This document shows positions 1 to 50,645 of a DNA stretch of 64,000 nucleotides, piece by piece. The stretch comes from Nannobrachium achirus (lineage: Eukaryota > Chordata > Actinopteri > Myctophiformes > Myctophidae). The notes beneath the pieces are model-generated. The model was given only the letters and a program-made list of their open reading frames with translations, did no database searches and was not told the DNA's origin. Position 1 is the stretch's first letter. Each line of letters opens with the position of its first letter. Made by a program: the position numbers and the translations under genes. Location: the NCBI GenBank assembly GCA_963921795.1, contig OY997661.1, forward strand, positions 37,626,820 to 37,690,819, given 5' to 3'.

Positions 1-701
1 GGTTCTGCACAATTGGATGAATGAAAGTTTCTTTAATAAAAGCCAAACCTTCGGCCACATGACCTTCATCAGGCCAAAACACACTTCACAATTAAACCAA
101 GTCCATAATATAAACAAGCAATGAGCAATTTACAGTACTACTACGATCATGGATACTGTACTGTGATGCCTAGATGGGAGATGTGCTTCCACAAACTATT
201 TATACATGCTTATGTCTTATTGATTGGCAGAATGTTTTGTCTGTATGAATGTGGCTTGGTTTTGGTAGATAATAAATAAACAAACAGATAAACAAAAAAA
301 AAGCCTTCCTGGATCCTATTACTGTATGTATCACTACTATGCTTTGTTAAGAAGTACGTTGGGAGTGTGGGCGGGAGGAGTAGGACGAAGGCTCTATGTC
401 CTCCTGGTGGGGGCTCCTCAGTGGCAGTTGAGCCAGTAGGATACAACAGAAATGTGTGTGAGGAGGATTAAGACTAAACTGGGAAAAGGGGGGTAAAAAA
501 TAATGTGCTATTTTATTAGGATGTAAACACACTTTGCGTGCTCTGCCTCTAAGCAAGGAAGGCGGGCCCATTTAAAACTTCATCAACACCATTAAAATAC
601 TATTAAAATGTTGGGTTGCATGTTGTTGGTTTATCGGGCCCAATCATTGTGGCTTGCCTACCGGCCCGGTTTTGAGTTGTTCCGCTACTGGACCCTCAAC
701 C

Positions 702-710
702 TATAAAAGG
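702..710 (+). promoter_or_regulatory. TATA box, putative lectin-gene promoter
   Basis: TATAAAAGG is a textbook TATA box. It is kept in the duplicate at 56628-56636 while much of the surrounding sequence carries indels. A start site about 30 bases downstream would give a leader exon ending at the TTACAG|GTCAGT donor (826). The link to the lectin gene 2.9 kb downstream is inferred. Confidence 0.45.
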
Positions 711-734
711 ATTCATATTGAGCCCTCTGTACAG

Positions 735-826
735 CAGTTTCCCCAGTCCTCAGAGATATAGTGGAACCAGTTTGCAACCAGTACAACCAGTTTTAATTCA
801 GTGACGTGTAAACAATTATTTTACAG
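735..826 (+). other. Possible untranslated exon 1 of lectin gene
   Basis: The stretch runs from the expected start site after the TATA box to a strong donor (ACAG|GTCAGT) at 826/827. The donor is also present in the 56-kb duplicate. The start position is only estimated. Confidence 0.3.
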
Positions 827-1625
827 GTCAGTTATATATTAGCTGTCCATGTATAGAGACAAATGTAAAAAAGATGGAGGGTGTCTAATGTTGCAAGTAA
901 TGTTCTATGACTAACACACTTCTCGCTCTGATACTTGTTAGTTTGATGATTTACCGGTATGAACAGTATGTGTTTAATGTGTCATGTTGGCTACACTGAA
1001 CTTTTTTATTGCTGTGAGAGAGGGAGAGGGAGAGAGGGGGGGGGGAGAGGGAGGGAGAGAGTGAGTGTGTGTGTGTGTGTGTGTTTCTTGTTTTCTGTTC
1101 TCTATTGTATCTCTCATAGCACCCTGCCCCCCTCTTACAGCTGCACTGAGTGATTCATTGAAATGAACGGGTGGCGGTGTTTTTATCTCTCATCCACTTC
1201 TCTTAATACACCCATGGCTGCACTTATAGAAGGTCTTCTGCTGTTGCACCATCACAATGTCTGTACACAAAATGTTTGATGTGCACAAAATGTCTAAAGA
1301 TGCTCTGTTTACCATTGAGCACAATATATTGCATGACACATAAATAAACTTTACAGAAAAAACCATGCACATAAAGTAGCTTTCAAGACTTTGGAAATGC
1401 ATTATTAAGAACGATGAATATTGATTCTGCAAGCATTTACAGTAAAAGTGTACAACAGCCTAAGTTTTTTCTGTCAAATTGTTTTAACAAAGACTTTTCC
1501 ATTGTGCATTCTGCAGTCTCTGTGCCTTATTGTGGTCAATGTGTGATGACACACGTATTGTGCAACAACATTAACGTTCCGCTGCTGTCAAAACCCCAGT
1601 GAACATCCTGTTCTCTCACTCTCTC

Positions 1626-1628
<3 letters not shown>

Positions 1629-1709
<81 letters not shown>

Positions 1710-1715
1710 CGTGTG
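1629..1715 (+). repeat. (GT)n microsatellite
   Basis: Long pure GT run. At the matching place in the duplicate (57648-57780) the expansion is TC instead. Confidence 0.95.
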
Positions 1716-1922
1716 TCGACGGTTTAACGCAAAAGTCTTAATAGTATGAGGCTAGTATGTAACACTTCTAAGAAAGCACAGCTACAGATTGTCAGTATTT
1801 CATTTTTGTGTGAGAGGTACGAAGCCTGCTCTGAGGACATGGCTGAACATTAGGAATCTGCGTCCTGCCCTCCTAAAGGTCTGTGCAGGGCCCTGCATCA
1901 AGGTATCTTGGTGCTGTTCGCC

Positions 1923-2369
1923 TAGGGTGACCATATTTTCAGCCACTCAAACCGGGACACGAAACACTGTTGCCTAAAACCGGGACCCTAAAAGCAATGC
2001 GCACGTTACCACGCACACGTGTGCCCATTCTCTAACATTCGTGCACGTGCACACACGCACCGCAGGGTTGCAAACAGGCAGTGAGTGATTGACAAACAGG
2101 CTCAGTGTTGAATTCAGACACGCAATGAATTTGTTCATGTTTTCTGATGGTTAGGTGAGCATGTTTTTATGAAAAAGAACATGATAAATGTCTATGCAAC
2201 CGCTGAAAACAGCTACTATTATTTTAATTCTGGCAAAAACCGGGACAATTTTGCAGTGAATGTTGAAAACCGGGACATATTAGTGTTTTAGAGATATTTG
2301 TCGGGACACCGGGACACACAGCTTGAAAACGGGACTGTCCCGGGTAAACCGGGATGTCTGGTGACCCTA
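1923..2369. mobile_element. hAT-type non-autonomous element, 447 bp
   Basis: The ends are inverted (TAGGGTGACCA at the left, TGGTGACCCTA at the right), flanked by the 8-bp direct repeat TGTTCGCC at 1915-1922 and 2370-2377. The duplicate has a single, uninterrupted near-copy of the target (TGTTCGCT) near 58040, i.e. the empty site. An 8-bp target duplication is the hAT superfamily hallmark. The interior is full of ACCGGGAC runs and has no ORF. Confidence 0.9.
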
Positions 2370-2399
2370 TGTTCGCCTCCTACCAGGTTTAGAGTTACA

Positions 2400-3200
2400 G
2401 CATGTAATTCAGCCCATGTCAGCGTCTTGTTGGAAATACAGAACAAGTTTGAAAATATCATGGTCTTATGAACACTATTAGTCCCATCATGCTGAAATTA
2501 GATTTTAATACTGAAATGGTGTGTAAAAAATAAAACAAAATAAAATATGAAGCACAAGAAAAGTGCCATTTGGGTCTGCCCTGTAATGAACTCCTATTCA
2601 TATCATTCTAGTACTGTATATTGAATAGTGTTTTATAAAGGAGGAAAGGAAGAGAAAAAGAAAAAGCAGTGATAATGATAACTGAAGTGATGTATGCTCA
2701 CTACAATACAATGTTTCTGCTGCAGGAAATAGAATTGCAGGAAGAGGGGAGCTGTGTTTATATTATAACTCACTCTGTTGCCTGCATTGAGACAAAAGGT
2801 TTCATTGACCACATTAACTACCCATGATGTTCACTATTATTTGTGACATCAATTAATATCATATATTGATTACTAGTTATAATTATTTTGGAAACCACAG
2901 CACCTTATCATGACACTATCATTCAATATTTTACTTATTCTTATTTTTGTACTCTATAACGTCTATGATAATAACTTCATAGGTCAAATGTTTGAGGCAT
3001 GCATCTAACAGCAGTTGAGTTTTGCAGCCCAGCATTTCACACATCTGAAAGCCACAGCTCTGTTTGTCACGTCAACACCAGGTTTGCTTGTACATTCAGT
3101 GGTTAAGGGTCTCTTGTTTGTTTTTTTCCCCTGCACTGAATTGGTGTGGTCTGTGTGCACATGCATGCAAGTACCATATGTCTAAAAGTACTTGCTTTGG
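2400..3200. other. Intronic/leader sequence, nothing recognised
   Basis: AT-rich sequence with no credible exon apart from the leader exon that follows at 3209. It is conserved at about 58070-58850 in the duplicate. Confidence 0.5.
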
Positions 3201-3208
3201 TTTGACAG

Positions 3209-3268
3209 AGTCAGAGACCTTTCTGCAACAGTGAAGCCCAATGTAGGACAACACAGATATCGGACAAA
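3209..3268 (+). other. Possible untranslated exon 2 of lectin gene
   Basis: The acceptor is GTTTGACAG and the donor is strong (AAA|GTGAGTAAG). Both sites are conserved in the duplicate (58852-58909), although the exon body has a 2-nt length difference, as tolerated in a 5' UTR. The following acceptor GGCTGCAG at 3550 would open the ATG-bearing exon. Confidence 0.4.
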
Positions 3269-3578
3269 GTGAGTAAGATAACATTTAAAAATAATAGGTT
3301 TAAATATTATCTAGAAATACAGTGCATTATATTGAAATAACTTAATGCATCATTTTGCTATTTGGACATTATTGACATTTACTTTTTCTAACTACTTCAA
3401 GCCTAGACTTGTTGTACATCAAATAGCGTAAATAATCAATCTACAAGTTATATATATATATATATATATAATATTTTGCATTGCAATAAGAAAGTCAGCT
3501 TGTAGATCTGCTATTTTCATGAAATGTTCACCTACTTTGTCCGGCTGCAGAACAGGGCCGCTAGGCTTCACAAGGTTA

Positions 3579-3611
3579 ATGAACTTGTGCTTTGTTTGTG
3601 TGCTTCATTAA
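3579..3611 (+). promoter_or_regulatory. Upstream ORF before lectin start codon
   Basis: A 10-codon uORF starts at ATG 3579 and stops at TAA 3609-3611, one base before the main ATG at 3613. If the leader starts at the acceptor at 3550, re-initiation could limit translation. A similar uORF is present before the duplicate start at 59241. Confidence 0.35.
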
Positions 3612-3612
3612 G

Positions 3613-14958
<11,346 letters not shown>

Positions 14959-15719
14959 CGTTTCTCTTGACTGCACTGACGAAACTGCATCATAGTGTTC
15001 TGCTTTGTGACGTTAAACAGTAGTAATTAGCAGTAATTATGAGGGGAAATTCAACCATTTTAACCGAATTCTGGAAACTCCAGGTCACAATCTAAAGCTG
15101 TGTACAAACATACACGTTTGTTAATTTACTTGATTTCATTCTGTTATAGCAAAATTTGCAATTTGAATAGTTTTTCCCCCTCCTGCTTTTGGCTTCACAG
15201 GATGGATGGAGTCTACTGAAACTGAGACGGTGTTGCGTGTTTAAGTGACAAAAACACAGGAATATTTGATTCACAGAAATGAGTTCAAAATGAGGTGCAT
15301 GGCTGACTGTGCATTGTCCCATGCGCATGGTGCACACGTTTTTGCATTTCATATGACATAACCAAATGATGTATCAATCACAGTGATTGATGATACAATA
15401 TAATACATTTAACCTTCCGACAGGCAAATAGGCGATGATTCTGAAAGATGCACTCAGCATTATTGAAACATTAGTCACCTGTAGCCTACAGTCAATGCAC
15501 TAACTAGCATTGACTGTTACGGTCTCTTTTTGTAAGACACTTTATGTATATATACTTACTGTATATATTATTCGCCCCATTCTCTTTATTGGTACTGTAC
15601 TGCTCTTTTTTCCCCTCTTATCTATCTTTTTTTCTTACTTCTCTGTAACTTTGTAAATAACTGTATACTGCTTTGCTACAACTGGACAACTGAATTTTCC
15701 CTTTGGGATAATAAAGGTA
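14959..15719. other. Lectin 3' UTR and flank
   Basis: The sequence after the stop codon has no further exon. An AATAAA at 15710-15715 lies in the tail of a repeat. The cleaner AATAAA downstream is at 16660-16665. Confidence 0.4.
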
Positions 15720-15981
<262 letters not shown>

Positions 15982-16150
15982 CAGTACACTGTACTTGTGT
16001 AAATGAAAAGGCTTGCTTTGTTCCTTCTGTCTGCTGATGTGTCCCGCTGCTGTGATGCACTGGACCACCTGTCCGTTAACTGTTTGATGTGCGGTGGTAC
16101 TGTCCTCCTAGGTCAGGGGTGGAGCAACTTTGTTGATGAGGGACAATATA

Positions 16151-16356
16151 TTTCCACACTCACTCCAGAGGGCCACTATATTTCCACACTCACTCCAGAT
16201 GGCCACTATATTTCTACACTCACTCCAGAGGGCCACTATATTTCCACACTCACTCCAGAGGGCCACTATATTTCCACACTCACTCCAGAGGGCCACTATA
16301 TTTCTACACTCACTCCAGATGGCCACTATATTTCCACACTCACTCCAGAGGGCCAC
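16151..16356 (+). repeat. 30-bp minisatellite, about 6.9 units
   Basis: The unit begins TTTCCACACTCACTCCAGAG and differs at two positions (C/T and G/T). As the period is a multiple of three, several frames on both strands stay open and encode 10-residue repeats (e.g. GHYISTLTPE). This explains the open frames without a gene. Confidence 0.97.
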
Positions 16357-16659
16357 AAAAAACATGCATTTTGTTATAATAAATGCAAATACATTGGATA
16401 TAAAAAAGAGAATACATAGTCATTACTCTGCTAACAGTCACTGAAGTAATTTAAGCGATTCATGTTTGCAACTTTGCATGTTTAGAATTGTAACATCTGA
16501 AATCAATAATATATCAGTATTCCAATATTAACCTCCAGGGCTGCATTAAGTGAAGGAGGCCAACAGTTGCCCATGTATTGACCTTGGTGAACACAGTTCT
16601 CTGGTAAATGTGGGTGAAACACCACAGTTGTTGTAATGTTTATTCCTTCCTTCTTCCTA

Positions 16660-16665
16660 AATAAA
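16660..16665 (+). terminator. Possible polyadenylation signal for lectin gene
   Basis: AATAAA followed by GT-rich sequence, 1.7 kb after the stop codon and beyond the minisatellite. Use by the lectin gene is inferred. Confidence 0.3.
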
Positions 16666-16666
16666 G

Positions 16667-17693
16667 TGCTTTGTATTTTAAATGTTTCATGCAGTTCTTC
16701 TAAGTTTCATTAAATGTACATTTATAGTTACAATCTAGGTATTCATTCATGGTCTTTTGACATTGTAGATCTGCTATTTCTTAATTGGAATGCTGAATTA
16801 CTTTTTGTTATTTAAAAAAAAATGGAATCCTTAAAAGTGTCATTTTTAATTTAATTTCAAATGCATTTTGTTATACTAAACAAATGCAAATACATTGGAT
16901 ATATAAAGGAAGAAAAACTTTGCATGTTTGGAATTGTAACAACTGAAATCAATAATACTGTTACTGATATTACCCTGCAGAGTTGCATTAACCCATTACT
17001 GTAATGCCAGGAACACATTATTACGCATTATTTTATGCTTTAACTATTAAAAAATAGAAGATATACAAGCTCACGGTGCGCTGAAAACTTGTAGATCTGC
17101 TATTTTTGAAAAATAGTGAAGATTTATGCAAGTCATTGATATTTTAACCCAATTCTTCTAAAAAGTTTTTTGAAAAACTCACATTTCTTTAGTGGTTCTC
17201 AAACTTTTTCATGTCAAGGACCCCCAAAATGATATGTAGGCTATTATTTGGCCACAGACTCCCATGTCAAAATATGTTGTTCCTGCTCTGAGTCTGAATA
17301 ATGCCACGCCCATGTGGGAGAATAAGTAAGGAAGTAAGCCTAGCCACACACTGGTTCTGTAGCGTGAGGCAGCTTGGTGTACAACTGTACAAGTACTCCC
17401 CTGGCATACGCTAATTATTCTTTGGTAGTCTTTGGTATGACCCGGCCGGGGATTGAATGCCGACCTCGCAGTCTCACTCTAACCACAATGCCACTGAGGT
17501 GGGTGTTTTGAGACAATAGGCCTATTAATATCAATGTATATCATTGAAAAAATGAAATGCTAAATATCTAGCCTCTTTTTTTTTATTTTTTTTTATTTTC
17601 CTTTTTTCTTTTACAAATTCATGGCCATGGTTGCTGTAAGGTGCTTTTTTCACACACACAAACACGCACGCACGCATGCGCGCACGCACGCAG

Positions 17694-17696
<3 letters not shown>
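16667..17696. other. Repeat-derived intergenic sequence
   Basis: Contains palindromic-family copies at 17050-17108 and a hAT-like remnant starting TAGTGGTTCTCAAAC at 17192. I see no exon. Confidence 0.5.

Positions 17697-17751
<55 letters not shown>
17697..17751 (+). repeat. (CA)n microsatellite
   Basis: Pure CA run preceded by alternating CACGCA. Confidence 0.95.
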
Positions 17752-17754
<3 letters not shown>

Positions 17755-18258
17755 CAATAGTTGTATGTGGTCATTGCCAGGGACCTCCAGAGAATGTTAG
17801 AGAGGCATGGCCTGACATTTCTAAAATGACCTTTTGGTGAAAATATTGAAAATAGCCAACCTCAAACTAAGCTCACAACGCGTTGTGTATACTTAATACC
17901 AAACTAAACTAAGCATAATCAAGTGATTACTGTAGATGTGTACGGACGTATTGATGACCCCTGAACAGGAGTGTGGTGCCCAGTTGCCCCAGGTTGGATT
18001 CCAGGCCTGGCCAGCAATGTGTTGAATGTGATCAGGCAAACTGTCCATTTCATATCCAATCGACAGTGGCAATTTTTCCCATTTCCCAAACCCCGGTGGA
18101 AAAGGGTCCAGAGTGGTGTCCGAGGACCCCCTAGAGGTCCTTGAGGGGGATTTCAGGGGGTTCCCAGCAAAATGTGTTTAACCATTTAACACATTCATAT
18201 GCATTAGTGTGAGACAAACTGCTGCAAAACATGCACTTACCGGTAGGTTATTGTTATT

Positions 18259-18768
18259 GGCCGGGTTTCCCAAAGCGATTTTAGCCCATCATAGCTCACG
18301 CATGGTCGTAGAGACCAAGCCCCGACCGTTATGTTTCTGTGTTTACATGGGTTCGATTTCATAAACAAAGTGCTTAATAAAGTCTCACACCTAAATACCG
18401 TACGCCATTCTATAATTACCCGTATCCTCTGTGTTCTTTTAATAAGAAGCCTTTTCATGGGGTTGGTGCACATGGGGAATGCCAGGACATACCGGTACAT
18501 AGGAAAACAGAAAGCGATCGGATAAAAAGGCTTCTTATTAAAGAACACAGAGAATACAGGTAATTATAGAATGCCGTACCATATATAAACAGGAGTGAGA
18601 CTTTATTAAGCACTTTGTGAAATCTGAATGTAAGTGTAGTTGTAGGGGGCTAATTAAGTCCGCTCTGCCCGAACCCATGTAAACCCGGGAACATGGCGGT
18701 CGGGGCTTAATCTCTACGACCATGCTTAATCTCTACGATGGGCTAAAATCGCTTTGGGAAACCCGGCC
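18259..18768. mobile_element. Foldback element, about 510 bp
   Basis: The left end GGCCGGGTTTCCCAAAGCGA and right end TCGCTTTGGGAAACCCGGCC are perfect inverted repeats. The arms continue inward (TAATAAGAAGCC against GGCTTCTTATTA) to a loop near 18460-18520. No ORF. A non-autonomous DNA transposon is likely. Confidence 0.88.
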
Positions 18769-18897
18769 CCTATTATTATTACTCTACCTGTCCTGTGACA
18801 GTAGCTTCAAGTGAGAAGCTCATGCTGTATACTTTTCTGACTAATAAAGTATTCAATCAATAGTGTAGGGTTTTTGTAAAAACTTTGGGAGACATTA

Positions 18898-19040
18898 GTG
18901 GTGTCCATAGCTGAGTGGTTATAGAGCCTGCCTAGGAACCAGAGCCCTAGTTGTCGCAGGTATGATTCCAGGCCAGTTTAGCACTGTGTCGAAGTGTCCC
19001 TGAGCAAGACACCCAATCCCCAATTCCTCTTATTATTTTC
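18898..19040 (+). repeat. tRNA-derived SINE
   Basis: A-box-like TAGCTGAGTGGTTATAGAGC, B-box-like GGTATGATTCC, then GTGTCCCTGAGCAAGACACC, matching the fish SINE body also seen at 5645. Confidence 0.65.
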
Positions 19041-20880
<1,840 letters not shown>

Positions 20881-21304
20881 GTAAGTGAACATGAACTTGG
20901 GCTTGTAGAATAGCACCTGAACTTGAGACCTTAGTCTCAAATTTAAACTTAAATGCTCTTCCTCCCATTCTACTCTTCGATATTCTATTGTAGAATAGAT
21001 ACACTATTCTACAGTGCTATATAAATGCACCATTTACCATTTACTGTGAGCACACTGGTTGTTCTAGCAGGCTTACACAATTAACTCTTTGAAATGGAGT
21101 GGGAAGGGATTATGGTACTCTGTCAACAGAAAGACATGAACACAGTCAGTCCTCTGAACTGTGTTTTTACACATTGAATTTACTGAGCATCCTGGTCTAG
21201 TCGCTCGCTGTGACACTCGGTGGATGAAATCTAAAATTCAGTATTATTCCAGTAAACAACAAAGTTTAATCCCAACTCTTCAGGGAGGAGCAGGAAAAGA
21301 CAAG

Positions 21305-46009
<24,705 letters not shown>

Positions 46010-46390
46010 CCCAAATTAATTTAAGAAATCCGACAACGCCACCTCTATAAAAGAGGAAAAGGTTCTATGTACCATAAACACCTTTTTAAGGACACACAGG
46101 TTTGTATTTGTACCGGGTATTCAGAGCAATAATAAAACCTTGGAGAGAGACTGGACACGGACAAGGTTGTGGAAAAGTATGAACATACAATTTATTGTCT
46201 AAAATACATGGGCTTCTAAAACACTGTAAAACACAATACAAAATAAAAGAAACCTATCGCTCCTAAGCGCCTGCTAACTAACTAAAAGAATACTATTAAA
46301 CAATAAAACAACCATCAAATGACCCCCTCCCATACATTCAATACAACCGCTAGAAGTGTGGTGTGTTACTTGGCCACTAGTCAGGGCCGG

Positions 46391-47627
46391 CTGCAGGATG
46401 AAATGACTAAGGGGGCTTTTGAAAATTGTGAGGGGGCACATATTTTTTTCTTCTTTTTATTAATACCTACAACAGATGCCAGTTTTATAATAATAAAATA
46501 TAATAATAATAATATTCAGCCAATATTTGTGTTGTTTTTGATATTTTCTTTGACTTTACATATATAAACTGAGGGGGCACAAATTGCAACTGAGGGTGCA
46601 ATGCCCCCCCAGGACCCCCGTAGCGCCGGGCCTGCCACTAGTGCAGTCTAAGGCCTGAATGATATAATAACGAAATAGGAATATCTAATAGTTATAGTAT
46701 TATTTAATCAGTTATAATCTAAGCAGGTATCATAATAATAAGCAGGGAATATCGGAGTGCAATGCTAGTCAACAGCAGGTAAGGTGGTGCCGTGCGTGCA
46801 GAAGTAGATGTACACTTCAGTACATCTACTTCTGGCAGCCCAGGTATCTGTGAATACAAAGTATACGCCAGTTGCTCTGTTCTTCGCTAATATACAGCCA
46901 ACTCAGGTCGGTGAATCTACTGGCAGTGGTGCATGAAGAAGCTCTACTTACAACGAGGAAGGCTTGTGGCCTGCTCTTGCGTTGTCAACACAAGGCACCA
47001 CTGTTGTCACTGCAGGCCCCCTCTCGTCTGGCTGAATGGATGGACCCGGCCAGGAATGCCTGCCCGGTCTCGCCTGGATCCCCTTCGTCTCTGCTCGGCT
47101 GTCGTTGGTGCTGTAGGTCCAGTCCTTCTGCTTGCACTACGCACATCCGTCCCCTCTGCTCTCTTGCATGAATGAACCCGCTCTCGTTCATAAAGAAAAC
47201 CCCTCCAAACCGGCTGGTCTCCCATTGTAGGGATGATGTCAGTCCTGTTATCCTATCAACGTTCACCCAGTACTACAATGTCTTAAAGCTAAATAAAAAC
47301 AGTATTATATAACAGCAGAAAAATTGCATTTCACAGAAAGCATAAGAATATAACATAGAAAAAAATTAATAAAATAAATAGAATACAGAAAAATACAGAA
47401 AATTCAAAGAAATAATAACGCTCCCTTTCACCCCCTCATAGAATGATCACCCTCATCTCAACTGCGCAGCCAAAAAAAGGTTGAAAAAGGTGTAACTTTT
47501 ACCTCTCCATTACGCATCGTGTTGTATAAGAAGGGCATAATAACGCAGCCATCCAGTATGATTTCAGTCACTTTACAGTCCTAACCAACACATTTTAAGA
47601 GATTCTCTACAGTCTCCATCCCTGCCA
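46391..47627 (+). repeat. 1.24-kb tandem duplication, unit A
   Basis: Starts CTGCAGGATGAAATGACTAA and is followed immediately by unit B. Contains a perfect 15-bp hairpin (46799-46834) and GGGGGCACA / TGCCCCCCCAGGACCCC repeat sequence. ORFs of 80-130 codons are present on both strands without family resemblance. Confidence 0.93.
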
Positions 47628-48866
47628 CTGCAGGATGAAATGACTAAGGGGGCTTTTGATAATTGTGAGGGGGCACATATGTTTTCTTCTTTTTATTAAT
47701 ACCTACAACAGATGCCAGTTTTATAATAATAAAATATAATAATAATAATATTCAGCCAATATTTGTGTTGTTTTTGATATTTTCTTTGACTTTACATATA
47801 TAAACTGAGGGGACACAAATTGCAACTGAGGGTGCAATGCCCCCCCAGGACCCCCGTAGCGTCGGGCCTGCCACTAGTGCAGTCTAAGGCCTGAATGATA
47901 TAATAACGAAATAGGAATATCTAATAGTTATAGTATTATTTAATCAGTTATAATCATAAGGTATCATAATAATAAGCAGGGAATATCGGAGTGCAATGCT
48001 AGTCAACAGCAGGTAAGGTGGTGCGTGCAGAAGTAGATGTACACTTCAGTACATCTACTTCTGGCAGCCCAGGTATCTGTGAATACTTAAGTATACGCCA
48101 GTTGCTCTGTTCTTCGCTAATATACAGCCAACTCAGGTCAGTGAATCTACTGGCAGTGGTGCATGAAGAAGCTCTACTTACAACGAGGAAGGCTTGTGGC
48201 CTGCCCTTGCGTTGTCAACACAAGGCACCACTGTTGTCACTCCGGGCCCCCTCTCGTCTGGCTGAATGGATGGACCCAGCCAGGAATGCCTGCCCGGTCT
48301 CGCCTGGATCCCCTTCGTCTCTGCCCGGCTGTTGTTGGTGCTGTAGGTCCAGTCCTTCTGCTTGCACTACGCACATCCGTCCCCTCTGCTCTCTCGCATG
48401 AATGAACCCGCTCTCGTTCATAAAGAAAACCCCTCCATACCGGCTGGTCTCCCATTGGCAAGGGATGATGTCAGTCCTGTTATCCTATCAACGTTCACCC
48501 AGTACTACAATGTCTTAAAGCTAAATAAAAACAGTATTATATAACAGCAGAAAAGTTGCATTTCACAGAAAGCATAAGAATATAAAATAGAAAAAAGAAA
48601 AGAAAATAAATAGAATACATAAACAAACTGACAATTCTAATTCTAAGAAATAATAACGCTCCCTTTCACCCCCTCACAGAATGATCACCCTCATCTCAAC
48701 TGCGCAGCCAAAAAAAAAGGTTGAAAAAGGTGTAACTTTTACCTCTCCATTACGCATCGTGTATAAGAAGGGCATAATAACGCAGCCATCCAGTATGATT
48801 TCAGTCACTTTACAGTCCTAACCAACGCATTTTAAGAGATTCTCTACAGTCTCCATCCCTGCCACT
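47628..48866 (+). repeat. 1.24-kb tandem duplication, unit B
   Basis: Near-identical to unit A, with scattered single-base changes and short indels (for example TTGTATAAGAAG against GTATAAGAAG). The hairpin is conserved at 48028-48063. Confidence 0.93.
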
Positions 48867-50102
48867 CTTCTGGAATGGTGCAGATTGTACCCCAACTTTA
48901 CGCAGTGTGCCATGCTGCCGCGATGCGCATCCAGCAAGGCACGGCTGAGACCCAGTGTGTCAGCGGCATCTCCAACACCAGTATTGATTTAATAAAATCC
49001 ACCGCCTCATCCAAGCCTTCAACCACCTGTCCAAAAAGGAAAATGGACCTGTAGGGTTCATTTGGTTCCATTACACTGTCAGAGTTGCACTTGTATAGGT
49101 CAATTTAGACCCCTTAATAACACGGGTGTCTCGCATTAATGTGATTTGACATCAGCGTTGACGCCAAGAAATATTAATACGAATAATTTGTGTATCAATC
49201 TTGACAAAATCATCGCACATTAGTGCGATGCGCTGTCATTAACAAGTTGCTTTATAGATCCAAGCATGCAAAAAGCAGAGGCAGGGCCGGACTTATGCAC
49301 GGGCTGAAGGCGCTGCAGCACAGGGCATCAAACCACAAGGGGGCACCATCCTCAAGGCTCAAGCATGCTTTTTTCCCCACATCTTTTTTTTCCCTCCTCC
49401 CCATTAGCGAGGAGGTTTGTTTGTAGGAGTGGTTTTCCCAGTGCCCCCCTTCTTTCCTTCTTTTTCCCTAGTTGATTCATTGTATTTCATAGTATTTCTA
49501 TAGTGAAGAGAATCGGCTAGTAATGCCTGTAATGACCTACTCTGAGATGGAGTCTGCTATGCTACAGACCTTTGAATGAGAGAAGACATCTGTGTTGTTC
49601 CATACACTCTTCTCCCTGTTTCAGGTAAATATGTGGAGAATACATAATGGTTCATGCTATGCCCTGCTGTCTGTGTTTTAAGTGCTATGAAGAGGAAATT
49701 ACATTACCGGTATTAGTGTTTGTAGTGTTTTTCACTGTAAACACATGAGCTAAGCTAAGCTAAGCTAACGTTGCTGTCTGTAATGACTGGTTAGTGGTTA
49801 CACTTAAGAGTTTTGAGGAAATGTTTGGTGGATGCTAGTAGTATGCACAACTGGTTGGAGCGCCTCAGTGCTGGCTGCAGAGTTAAGGTGCTATCTATCC
49901 CGATTGTTTGATTGATTGAAGACTATTATACGTTTGCATAGGAAAAGGTACAGTTTCAAAGTTCACTGGTACAAGGTCAACTAAAAGGATATCCTAGTAA
50001 GCTTTAAGGCTTATTTGCACAGGAAACCTTTATGTATCTCATATAACAAATGAGACCACACGATTAGGGGAAAAAAATCAAACCAAGTTTGAAGTGAGCA
50101 GT

Positions 50103-50197
<95 letters not shown>
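50103..50197 (+). repeat. (TG)n microsatellite
   Basis: Pure TG run. Confidence 0.96.
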
Positions 50198-50199
<2 letters not shown>

Positions 50200-50288
50200 C
50201 CTCATAATGACTTTCTCTGTTCCTATCTATGTCTAAGCAGCCGTGTGTATCCGCACCAGCGGCTACCGCAGGTCGCCAGCGCGCGCGC

Positions 50289-50311
50289 GGGGGGGGGGGG
50301 GGGGGGGGGGG
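50289..50311 (+). repeat. Poly-G tract
   Basis: An uninterrupted G run of more than 20 after GCGCGCGC. It can form a G-quadruplex, and its length may be a sequencing estimate. Confidence 0.9.
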
Positions 50312-50394
50312 CACCAAACACGGTCCAAGCACCAGGGCACCATGAAGGGTTAATCTGGCCCTGAGCAGAGGAGGAGGTGAGATATTATCTGGAG

Positions 50395-50645
50395 AATTTC
50401 CCGGGAGCTCATTCACACGACAAGAATTGCAAAGGATTTGTACCCGACGGTGCGAGAAAATCAAACTTGCTAGATATTATCGGAGGCCCCTGCAAGGTCA
50501 TAAGGCCAACATAATCAAATCGTGCCGGGGTCTTGTTCAAAACCAAGACCTAGTTCATGGCCGAACTCACTAATTTCCCGGGGAGGTCATAAAATATAGC
50601 CCGACATCTGATCGTCTCCGGGCTCGGGCCCATGTGAATGAGCCT
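50395..50645. repeat. Repeat with inverted GAGCTCATTCACA ends
   Basis: GAGCTCATTCACACG at the left, CATGTGAATGAGCCTT at the right. Interior rich in CCCGA/TCGGG. No ORF. Confidence 0.4.

Larger units (their letters stand above)
49270..50360. repeat. GGCCGGACTTATGC...GGGTTAATCTGGCCC element
   Basis: The ends CAGGGCCGGACTTATGCACG and GAAGGGTTAATCTGGCCCTG are roughly inverted, and GGGGGCACC phrases occur at both ends. A (TG)n tract and a G-tract lie inside. Confidence 0.5.

Noticed and set aside
16003-16419. 138-codon frame with 10-residue repeats
   Set aside because: A 30-bp minisatellite is open in several frames on both strands; no independent evidence of coding.
46872-48401. Overlapping 80-127 codon frames on both strands
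   Set aside because: They occur in both units of a tandem duplication, overlap each other on opposite strands and lack any family motif or splice support.
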